64,000 nt of DNA, from NCBI GenBank assembly GCA_963995525.1, contig OZ023209.1:14508568-14572567 (forward strand), written 5' to 3'. This DNA comes from Escarpia spicata (taxonomy: Eukaryota > Annelida > Polychaeta > Sabellida > Siboglinidae). Position numbers and translations under genes: made by a program. Under the pieces are notes generated by a model. The model was not told where the DNA came from, made no database searches, and saw only the letters and a program-made list of their open reading frames with translations. Of this stretch, positions 22,459 through 64,000 are shown one piece after another (within the stretch, counting starts at the first letter, position 1; the number at the start of each line of letters is the position of its first letter).

Positions 22459-23779
22459 ATTTCACACTTCTCGCGTCGAAACAAACTGAAGAACAACTCA
22501 AATGCACAGGTTTTATCTTACAGCAAACATCACTCGAATGTGTACATTCTACTCGTCAGTCCGTGTTTGACTTTTCTAATCTATCATCTGTGCATGTGTA
22601 GTTTGTCCTCTGAAATCGGTGCTCTTTGTTTGTAAGTTGTTTGTCAGTGTTTGTAAGTTGTTTGTTCGTGGTTATGCGCTGTAGGCCAGATAGCCTTTAA
22701 GTTTAGCCCCCTTAGGCTTAGGCTTAGGCCTATGCCTATGGCTATGTCATTGGCTATGCTTTATCGGGTTTGGACCTATGGTAAAGTTGTAAATGTATAG
22801 ACTAGGAGCGTCCTACACCTAATCAAATGGTCCACAACCTATGGGACATATAACAATAGGTACTATTGCACATGCGCAGTTACTTATTTAATTGACGTCA
22901 CATGAAGGGATTACATTACATACGCGCAAGTTCAACACAAGGTCTAACCAAAGCACTACGTGTTTGACCAACTCACTTCGTGTACAAAATTACAGCGCAT
23001 ACCATGACGTCATATAGGGTGCGCGTGCTTGCGACAAACAAACGTGTCCAGACACGTCTCGAGTAGGGGTTTTTGTAACATACACCAAAGGGCTAATTCC
23101 AAAATGGTCGCTCTGTTCGAAAAACAAAACAAAACGAGGCTATAGGCTCTGGTATAACATAGTCCTATATGTAATCTACATTTCGTATACATTACTTCAG
23201 ACAAAACGGTCTCCACTGAATTTATAACCCTTTTGTTATACATTACCCCTATTATAACACCACATTTTCGACGTGTCATAGTCAAACAAATAAAGGCTCG
23301 GCCCCTAGGCAGAGCCTGGACCTACGGGTCAAGCAATCTCGTGTGTGACATATTCAAATGGTGTTCGGTATATTTTATTTTATTCAAAAAGTGGTCGCGT
23401 ACCTTTGCGATAAAAGGGCCTATGCTTTAACACGGGATAACAATTCGAAAAGTGGTCGGATACCTTTGCGATAAAAATGGCCTAAGCTTTAACAGGGGAT
23501 AAAAATTCGAAAAGTGGTCGGATACCTTTGCGATAAAAATGGCCTATGCTTTAACATGGGATCGGAAATACTTTTCCAAGCTCATTTACATAACTAACCA
23601 CGCCCACAAGGCCCAGCTCGCTCGTGATTGGTCAATTGCACTTCCCCCCGAGACGCTCCAAAGACCTCATTTGCATAATTGGCGGGAAAGGGTTTGGAGC
23701 GTCTTGGGGGAAAATGTTCTGAGTACTACCGACACTAAAAAAGTTCTGAGTACTACCGACCCTAAAAAGTTCTGAGTAC

Positions 23780-24178
23780 TGAGTGATGTTAGCATTTACT
23801 AACTGACGTACATGAATCGGCGGCGAGTTGTACGGATGAATCTTGCGACGACATGCGGTTAGTGGAACACCCTGCTCAACAAGCTGTTCTTTGCATGCTG
23901 TGTTGATGATGTTGCATATCGACCCAGAATCGATCAGCATGGTTGTTTTGATGTTGTCAATTGTTACTGTCACCATTTGTAGTTGAGAACGTATATTCAT
24001 CGTCATAGCCCTCCTCAGAGCCACTCGTCTGCTCACTAACGTGTCTGACATCATGCTTCGATTGGGGCTGTGCACGTGACTGCGCACGTGGCTGAGCATG
24101 CTTATTGTGGTAGCCGCACATTTTACTGAAATGTCCAGTCCTGCCACATTTGAAGCACTTCGCGTTGTGAGTGCACTA
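23780..24178 (-). pseudogene. Gypsy B nucleocapsid end and protease
   Basis: Reverse frame after an in-frame stop (24176-24178). It has a second zinc knuckle (CFKCGRTGHFSKMC, regular CCHC spacing) and an aspartic protease with an intact LIDSGSICNII active site and a PPIHVRQLVNANIT segment. The protease is cut off by the foldback about 15-20 residues before the normal link to RT. Confidence 0.8.
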
Positions 24179-24889
24179 ACATGCCTCAGCTCTGTGTCCC
24201 CGTCGACCACATCTTGTACAATTATGTTGCCACGAGCCGTTGTCTGAGTGCATTGGGCGCGGTTGACGCTTCATGTTTTGCTGTTTGGTTAGTTGTTTGG
24301 GTCTGCTGTTTCGCCTTGCTCCCTCTACCATACATGAACGCTCACCCCCTTCAGTGATCTGTGCCGCTTGCCGTTCCGACGCTTCCATTGCAGCAGCGAG
24401 GTCAAGGACACACTCCAATTTGAGGTCCCTTTCCGCCAGCAGCTTCGTCCGTAGACGCTTCGACCAGCAGATGTCGATAACCTGGTCCCTAATGAAGTCC
24501 TCTACCTGGTCTCCGAATTCACATAGGTTGGCTAGTTGACGTAGGCGTGTAACGAACTGCGCCACACTCTCCCCATCGTTTTGTCCAGCCTTCCTAAACA
24601 TGTGTCTGTTGTAAGACGTGTTTTTACGAGGCGTAAAATAAGCTGTTATTTTAGCCTTGGCTGTTTCGTACGTAGTGCCTGTATTAGCTATTGTGAAGAA
24701 AATGTCCTGCACGCCTTCACCAGCGCAGTGTAGCAACAATTGTCGTTTCTGGCTATCATCTGTGACGCCTGACGCACCTACGTACAGTTCGAATGAGCGA
24801 AGCCATCTTTCCTAACGCTGACACATACTATTTGCGTTACCGTATGCATCGAACGGCTGCACCGCATGTACGTTCAATGCCACCTCCAT
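24176..24889 (-). pseudogene. Gypsy B gag
   Basis: Start ATG at 24889. The capsid region includes QPFDAYG, an ERWLRSFELYVG block after one in-frame TAG (24812-24814), LLLHCAGEGVQDIFFTIAN, and the RHMFRKA...GESVAQFV region. It ends with a first zinc knuckle CTRCGRRGHRAEAC, followed directly by a stop at 24176-24178. Only two nonsense changes interrupt a Gag otherwise of normal layout. Confidence 0.85.
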
Positions 24890-24916
24890 CGGTTCGGTGT
24901 TTTTACTCGTCGCCAA

Positions 24917-25089
24917 TGTAATAGTTTGTCAGACAGAGGTGGTTTGTATACTTTATTGATGGCAACGCAAACAGAAACAAGCTCCACTCCGCCATTATAC
25001 GGGGGCTGTCCTACTGTAATAATTGGCCTCGCAAACATGATAGCAGCTAAGTATTATAGGTGGCGACACTTTACTGTCACGATAGTACA
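24917..25089 (-). repeat. 5' LTR of gypsy B
   Basis: 173 bp, same length as 9944-10116. Followed on the reverse strand by a primer-binding-like TTGGCGACGAG. Upstream flank is target duplication CCAAC at 25090-25094. Confidence 0.9.
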
Positions 25090-25094
25090 CCAAC

Positions 25095-25160
25095 TGTGGA
25101 CCATTGTCAGTAACTGCATTGTCCGGGATAGGAGGCGGCCGCTGGGCAAGTTCACATAGA
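25095..25160 (-). pseudogene. Gypsy A integrase core fragment (other side of the gypsy B insertion)
   Basis: Reverse-strand text just upstream of the target duplication reads VTDNGPQL, the canonical second-Asp block of gypsy integrases. Its natural continuation is at 9938 and below. The element is not recognisable beyond about 25160. Confidence 0.65.
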
Positions 25161-25317
25161 TATGATTCTGAGACCGAGGATCATCGACATTTGGAACGGC
25201 CGTTACAGCTGAATTTATCGTCAGCCATAGTTCATTCTTTAACACAAATGTCACTTTTGACAGGACTGTCTTACTCAGTTACCTTCGATATCTCACTGAC
25301 GCCACCATGTTACGATA
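25160..25317. other. No recognisable feature
   Basis: Sequence between the gypsy A fragment and the duplicated block. No gene or repeat recognised. Confidence 0.4.
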
Positions 25318-25475
25318 ATTGCTCTGGCTTCAGTGTATGGACTTTAGAATGTAAGCCTACATGCAGAACAGAGACGATAGTTCTACTAAGCCAAACTTTT
25401 CTTGACTGCCGCGGACCATGGAGCGGCTTCTTATTTCACTTTCCGGGGAACCGTTATTAAGTCATATTGTTACAG
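25318..25475 (+). repeat. Duplicated block, copy 2 (pair at 1838-2015)
   Basis: Direct copy of 1838-2015, ending 45 bp before the splice acceptor of the first visible exon of the VWA/Cache gene. Confidence 0.7.
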
Positions 25476-25520
25476 GTTGGGCTGCAGATAACAAAATAAC
25501 CGGTTAATCCACTGCCGCAG

Positions 25521-59115
<33,595 letters not shown>

Positions 59116-60048
59116 GTACTGATATAATTTTCGTATTTACATATTTTTTCAGGTAAACGACAGTTTGTTCGGCCACGGTAATAATTCGCAAATTCCTTAG
59201 AACGGTTCAGTTCGCGGTTCAGTTCCTCGGTTGGGTTCGAGAAGAAATAACTCACCACCTATAAAAAGGTGTAAACAGCATTATAAGTCGGAGTCCGTAC
59301 AGGACTACGTGGCATTACCAGCCAGTACAAAAATTCTGCCCTGTCCATGGATATGTTATGCACTAGATACATGAAAACTACCGGATGCAATCTACTGTAT
59401 ACCAAAGACTTACGTCAAACATGTAGAACATTTATTTATAAACTTTGAACATGTCTGAAAGGTGACAGCTAGGCATTGTCAGTGTGAAAGTAATATAACA
59501 AGGTAAGTCATCATTAGATTTGACACTGTTACTTCAAAATAACATATAAGTAGACTAAACATAATTAGTTGGCAATACATTAAATGTAGAAACGCGCTGT
59601 ATATGAACTGACTTATCTTCACATTTTTAATTTGCATTTTTTTCTTAATTTGCGTTAAAATCGTGAACTTTTCAATTGGTATAAATGGGCAAAGCGAACC
59701 CAATGTTTGGTCACTTGGGCGTTCCTATTCTGAATTGCTATAAATGTGAAACTACCCGGAAATCGTAGGTCTTCCCTTCATTTCCTCGGTCATAGCTTCC
59801 AACATCATTAACATTTGTGTCGGAAAGAAAGACCCGAAAGAATTAAACTGATTATTATTATTATTAGCTGTCAGGGTTTGGTGTTCGCATTCGCCGTCTA
59901 TGGCTCCGTTGTCACGTCCTCGTTCCGGTTCCAAATCCCTAATATGGGATACTTGATCCTAGTACACACAATTTCCAAAATACTTACATACTTACTCGGG
60001 CCTGTTTTCACGGTGGGAACATAGACCATCGTTGCTTGTTGTACGTGT
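59116..60048. other. Non-coding region after exon 15
   Basis: AT-rich. A stretch after TTTTTTCAG at 59154 could be read as a short exon but the intron would be under 40 nt; not accepted. Nothing else seen. Confidence 0.4.
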
Positions 60049-60345
60049 GGAGCGCAATGGCGCGTTGGTTAGAGCATCGGACTCTCAATCGAAAGAACCC
60101 GGGTTTGCGTCGTGTACTGCCGAGTCAAACCTTGGGCAAGTTCGTTAACTCTTCATTGCTTTAGTTCACTCTGCTGAATGAATGAGTACCTGGCTATAGA
60201 CAGTGTTGGATATTTGTGTACGAATGGCAGCATGGCTGAATGCTTCCCAGAGAAGTCGAGATGGTGTTCGATTGAACAGATAAGTGAAGTGTAAAGCGCT
60301 TTGAGCAGTCCTAAGAACTGGATACTGGGATTTATAAAAACTTGC
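60049..60345 (+). repeat. tRNA-derived SINE, near complete
   Basis: Head: GCAATGGCGCGTTGGTTAGA (A-box-like) and CCCGGGTTTGCGTC (decayed B box). Body TGAGTACCTGGCTATA. Tail GTAAAGCGCTTTGAGCAGTC...GGATTTATAAAAAC. Same family as 26425-26720. Confidence 0.8.
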
Positions 60346-61245
60346 ATTTTTTATTTTGTTGCCACCTTTTCCTAATTCTTCCTGGATTTATTAGTGAAGG
60401 CATAAACTTCTTCTTGGACAACAACCAAAATTAGTCACATTTATTTGTTTCTGCGTGTGCACATCTCCAGTACCTGATCTTCCCCATGTTTCTCTTTTTG
60501 TGATTTGACTGTGATGACGGGAAATACTCTTCGTTAGTGTTGGCTGAGCTATTTCGTTCGCTCCACGTTGCCCTAGTTCAGACGAATGAATCCGGTGATT
60601 CCTAATGCTGGGCAACTGCGATAATAAATGTCTGCTCATGGCCTATTTTCTTAATTCATAATAATAATAATAACATTTATTGTCGTAATTCTGTTGTGTC
60701 TGGTGATGCCAATATTGGGGTTTCTGTGTACAAAATCACACAGAGTTGCTTCATGTGATTGGTCCTGTGGAATGGCACTGAGCTTAAATTTCATTCGCTT
60801 ATTATTACTGGATGTGAATACAAAATACAACCGTTCCCCGTGACATTGGTCCCAACCAAAACAAAGAAGGTCCGGCAATCAGGACCAAAAGGAAACAGTC
60901 ATGTCGTGGTGCATTATGGGAAACCTTGGCACAGCGAATACCTTTCCCGGTTGGACATACGTGATTCTACGGTCAAAATGTGCCTGCTGCTTCCGTGGAT
61001 TCATCTGAATCTGATGCTTTGTTGAAATAAGATTCCTCCTCAAAAGAAGGTGAACGATTACATGTTATATCTCCAGTAACTAACGCAAAATAATGACCTC
61101 TGCAGCATGACGTACACATAGAGACGCTGACGTCACCGAAACCGCGGCAAATGGACGTCAACAAACTTTCGCTTCCGGTTTCGCCGGCTATTAGCGACAG
61201 GCGATCGTTTGAAACACGAGGCATTCCTTCCACGACATCATCGCA
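60346..61245. other. Intergenic region upstream of the CAP gene
   Basis: Includes an (ATA)n run at 60656-60675. No coding signal or clear promoter recognised. Confidence 0.4.
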
Positions 61246-61712
61246 ATGCAACATTTGCTCGCTCTGTGTAGCATCGGCTTACTGGGCCATTTGTCGGGAC
61301 GAGGGACACAGGTAGCGGGGTACAGCCAAAGTGTCAGAGTTTCGGCCATGGAGCGCGCGTCGCTGATCCTCGCTATCAACAGCGTGCGTCGTCGCGTTGA
61401 ACCAACAGCGGCCAATATGATGTTCGTCGTGTGGAACTCCTACCTCGAAAAAACGGCTCAGCGGTGGGCGGATGAATGCGACTACGAGGCGGGACAGCCG
61501 TCGTTCGCGATGAACAAGCCAGACGGACGTGTTCTCACCGCCTTCCACGCGATGGAGTCGACGTACAGCATCGATATGGCGTTGAAGGCGTGGTACGCGC
61601 AGGAGAGCCATTTCGATCACGAAGCGGGCTCCTGCAGACGTAACGACTCGTGCAGTCACTACGTGGCTCTGGTGATGGCGATGGCGCAATCCGTTGGCTG
61701 CGGTATCGCCAG
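61246..61712 (+). CDS. CAP-domain protein, exon 1 (signal peptide + CAP core)
   Basis: ATG at 61246 starts a hydrophobic leader (MQHLLALCSIGLLGHLSG, signal peptide-like). The CAP (SCP/PR-1/CRISP) fold follows: INSVRRRVEPTAANM, LEKTAQRWADEC, and CAP-motif-like SHYVALVMAMAQSVGCGIA. The donor is at 61713 (GCCAG|GTGGGG), ending in phase 2, so the few codons that read through are not used. Relatives are secreted or membrane-bound proteins of extracellular matrix and immunity (GLIPR1, PI16). Confidence 0.88.
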
Positions 61713-62135
61713 GTGGGGTCAGATCACAGTTATAATTTAGCGTTGTTCTCTACGTTTGTAATATATGTCTAGTATTCCTAGGTTTCGTGTTACTTAAACA
61801 CATTTCTGCGAGGAGAGTTAAACATGTAGGACAAACATACACACGTGCACACGCTGAGACTAGAATGTTGCTGAATAAGCGAAAAGGATGACTAATACGG
61901 ATTTAAAAAATACCACGTTGATAGCGTCTAAGAATACAATTTCTTAACATTGCTAGTTTATTTTATAAAAGATCTTTCCTTGAAAGACAGTACGGTTTCT
62001 ACGCTAAAGGTCAGTTATATATGATACAACTTATACAACTTGTAAGCCATGCGTCTCTTTCCAACACTTAACAAAATAATGTAGACACATGTCGCATAAC
62101 GGTCATCATGACACAAAACGGTTATCCAACTACAG

Positions 62136-62631
62136 GTGTCGCAACGGTTCCACCCTACCTTACACCTTCGTTGTCGCGTGCAACTTCGGCGTCCCGGGTA
62201 ACGTCACATCTGGTGGCTCGCCGTACGCGACCGGCCCGCCTTGCAGCGCGTGTCCGGCTGAGCGGCCGACGTGCGAGAGGAAGCTGTGTCGACAACACCC
62301 CATGTGCGGGGACACGCCGTGTCCGGCCGACGCCGACCGCGACCCGGTCTCGTGCGAGTGTCTGGCGCCGCCGGCCGTGAAGGCGTCGGCGCAGATCAGG
62401 CTCAGCCTCGCGACAATGTTGGTTGCGACGGCCATCATCGTCGTCATCGTCGTCGTCGTCGTGCTGATCATCGTGCAACACCGGAAGTATCGGACGAGCG
62501 ACTGGCTGCAGGACGAGGGCGACTCGGAGGACGACGATGAGGATGAGGGCGAGGAGGAGGAGGAAAACGACGATCTACGAGAAGAGCACCGACTCCCGGA
62601 CGCAGGAAAGAGGCGCTGTGTGGTGTCGTGA
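62136..62631 (+). CDS. CAP-domain protein, exon 2 (CAP end, Cys-rich hinge, TM, acidic tail)
   Basis: Acceptor CAACTACAG|G in phase 2. Encodes TFVVACNFGVPGN (CAP2 motif), SPYATGPPCSACP, a Cys-rich hinge with about ten cysteines, a Val/Ile-rich membrane helix (LVATAIIVVIVVVVVLIIV) and a cytoplasmic tail with a long Asp/Glu run, ending at the TGA at 62629-62631. With exon 1 this gives a type I membrane CAP protein of about 320 residues, like GLIPR1. Both cysteine-rich hinge and CAP2 support the exon join. Confidence 0.88.
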
Positions 62632-63360
62632 TGGCGATTTGGCCAATGGTGTCGTTTCGTTTCGCGCAGTGCTGAGCGGTGTGCGCGGATGACGATGTTA
62701 TGACTGACAGTTCGGTGTGGCGGCTGCGTAGTGCGCAAGCGCAGGAAGAAATCTGAACTAGTCGTGTATGGTCGTTGTAAGTGTTTCCATTCGAAACAAA
62801 TCCTCCATCAGTATGGTATCAATATGCACCACTGCCGTGCTGAGATTGTAGTTGATCTGGTATCATTAGAACGGACTAGAACTGGTGTTGCTTACACGAG
62901 CGTTATTTAACTGTTGATTACAAGAGTTTGATTTAACTGTTGATTATACTAGCGTTAACCCAATCGACAATCGATGATTAAATGAAAGATAATTCAATCA
63001 ACTGTTCATAACATGATATTACTTCCATCAACTGTTGATTACACGAAGTTTGTAAGTGACCCAAATGTGTATTCTCAGTTAAGAATCAACACAGTTGGCG
63101 GGTTACAGGAGTGACATTTTCTTATCAGTAGATCTAAGAACTTCAAGGTTCAGAGCCATTGAACAGAAGAACCCCACGTTCAAGCTCGGTTTAGAATCTA
63201 AAATAAAGCATGTATATAGGGCGGAGCAGAGATTGGCTTGTAAAAAAATGTTGAAAGACCCGACACAGTTTTAGACTGAACGGAATATAACTATTATTGA
63301 GAATTGTTTCAGTTTCACGCGTGGATGTTTACATATGGCTTAGAGTAGTAGGTAGGCATC
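62632..63360. other. 3' flank of the CAP gene
   Basis: AT-rich; ACTGTTGATTAC-like motifs recur at 62911, 62937 and 63020. AATAAAG at about 63202 could be a distant poly(A) signal. No gene seen. Confidence 0.4.
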
Positions 63361-63364
63361 CTGC

Positions 63365-64000
63365 AGTCTCGTTAGACTATGGATCTGTGCCCTGGTGTCG
63401 AAGATCAGTTTTTGGCTGGGCAGAGTCTGTTGTGGCTGTAGAGGCCAATTCTTGAGTGGCAGTCTTTATTGCATATGCTGCACTTGAAGATGCTATCGGC
63501 TCTGTTCTCAGCCTGGGTGTTTTTTTTTCTGCGGTTGCGTTTTTCTTCTGCTAGCCTGCGGAGAGTATCCTCTCCTCTTTTGAGACCCCTGTGTAGTTCC
63601 TACCTCCATGTGGATCGGTCTCCAGCAAGATCCTCCCAGTTGTCAACATCTATGTCTAGTGCCTTCAAGTCTCGCTTCCATACGTCCTTGACGCGCAGAT
63701 GGGGACGTCCTGCAGCTCTCTTTCCAGAGGCCAGCTCTCCGTAGAGGATGTCTTTTGGAAGTCTCCCATATTCCATCCGATGCACATGGGCGAGCCAGTG
63801 GAGGCGGCGTTGCCTGTGCATGGTCACCAGGCTCACATACTTGGCACGTGAGAAGACCTCTGTATTGGGGACTCGGTCCTTCCAGGAGATCCCGAGGATG
63901 CGCCGCAGGCAGCGCATGTTCAGTCGACTCTCCTAAGTGGTGTACAGCGTCCAGGACTCACTACCGCACAGAAGTGTACTCAGCACGCAGGCGTTGTACA
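63365..64000 (-). mobile_element. LINE C-terminal end, truncated by window edge
   Basis: Reverse strand. From the edge inward: a STLLCGSESWTLY block, a stop near 63934, then MRCLRRILGISWKDRV, RRLHWLAHVHRME and RDLKALDIDVDNWE. A C2H2-like finger (CSICNKDCHSRIGLYSH) lies at about 63430-63490. These are typical end blocks of animal non-LTR elements. Frames shift near 63600, so it is inactive. Clade not assigned. Confidence 0.8.

Larger units (their letters stand above)
19085..23717 (-). repeat. Foldback right arm
   Basis: Inverted partner of the left arm. It includes two related copies of an inner segment (about 19085-19400 and 19690-20100; ACTTCCGG..TGACATCACTTCCGAC), matching 18170-18900 on the left. 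Confidence 0.85.
12855..23776. mobile_element. Giant foldback element (about 10.9 kb inverted repeat)
   Basis: Left arm about 12930-18966 and right arm about 19084-23717 are reverse complements along nearly their whole length, meeting at a hairpin near 19030. The left arm is longer mainly because a LINE is inserted at about 15230-16828. The arms contain matched arrays: a 3-copy block at 13065-13280, a 51-57-bp minisatellite, a 26-27-bp minisatellite, and outer ends with a GAGCGTCTYGGGGG motif. It interrupts gypsy B between protease and RT. I see no transposase. Boundaries are approximate and no target duplication is visible. The organisation resembles FB/TU/Galileo-type foldbacks, without implying homology. 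Confidence 0.85.
9944..25089 (-). mobile_element. Ty3/gypsy LTR retrotransposon B, carrying a nested foldback
   Basis: Reverse-strand element: 5' LTR 24917-25089, gag-protease 24889-23780, pol 12842-10219 and 3' LTR 9944-10116. Both LTRs are 173 bp. Both ends are flanked by CCAAC (9939-9943 and 25090-25094), a 5-bp target duplication. The protease and RT reading frames are separated by about 10.9 kb of foldback sequence. The target was another gypsy integrase, whose frame is split exactly at CCAAC. LTR-to-LTR differences are roughly 6% by eye. Confidence 0.9.

Noticed and set aside
59116..59210. Possible exon after TTTTTTCAG at 59154
   Set aside because: The intron would be under 40 nt and the encoded residues do not resemble the family; it runs into a stop.

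Overview
The window is metazoan nuclear DNA: spliced genes with GT-AG introns, tRNA-derived SINEs, several non-LTR and LTR retrotransposons, microsatellites and a complete Polinton (Maverick). A marine invertebrate such as a lancelet, mollusc or echinoderm would fit, but I cannot fix the species. There are two host genes, both on the + strand. The first is a VWA + Cache protein of the CACHD1 / CG16868 type, with 15 exons read between 25.5 and 59.1 kb and both ends missing. The second is a two-exon CAP-domain membrane protein (GLIPR1/PI16-like) at 61.2-62.6 kb. Much of the rest is mobile DNA, most of it in the flanks and introns of the first gene.

Layout. 0-9 kb: a decayed LINE (+), a decayed LINE (-) and a dead Ty3/gypsy element with both LTRs (gypsy C). 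9.2-25.2 kb is a nest four levels deep. An old gypsy integrase (gypsy A) is cut by a second gypsy (gypsy B, 173-bp LTRs, 5-bp duplication CCAAC). Gypsy B is cut between protease and reverse transcriptase by a foldback element of about 10.9 kb with multi-kilobase inverted arms built from tandem repeats. One foldback arm carries a CR1-like LINE. 25.5-28.3 kb: exons 1-4 of the VWA/Cache gene. 28.3-49.4 kb is intron 4. It holds a dispersed repeat (R) split by a full-length RTE-type LINE whose 5' end looks like a tRNA gene. That LINE is split by a 16,705-bp Polinton with terminal inverted repeats of about 286 bp and a perfect 6-bp duplication ACCGTA. 49.4-59.1 kb: exons 5-15, a second R copy and minisatellites. 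61.2-62.6 kb: the CAP gene. 63.4-64 kb: the end of another LINE.

The Polinton (31898-48602) has intact frames for its core genes. The + strand morphogenesis block carries a FtsK/HerA-type packaging ATPase, small basic and membrane proteins, a chromodomain integrase, the minor capsid (penton) and major capsid proteins and an adenain-like protease. Protein-primed DNA polymerase B lies on the - strand. Its accessory genes are the most interesting content: a NADAR-domain protein beside the left terminal repeat; a - strand protein with a zinc-ribbon OB fold like the third DNA-binding domain of RPA1; a proline-rich protein with two PPxY motifs; and a + strand repeat protein that seems to be spliced, with a duplicated 3' splice site. 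Together they suggest a DNA virus-like element with its own ssDNA-binding protein and perhaps a way of removing ADP-ribose from nucleic acids.
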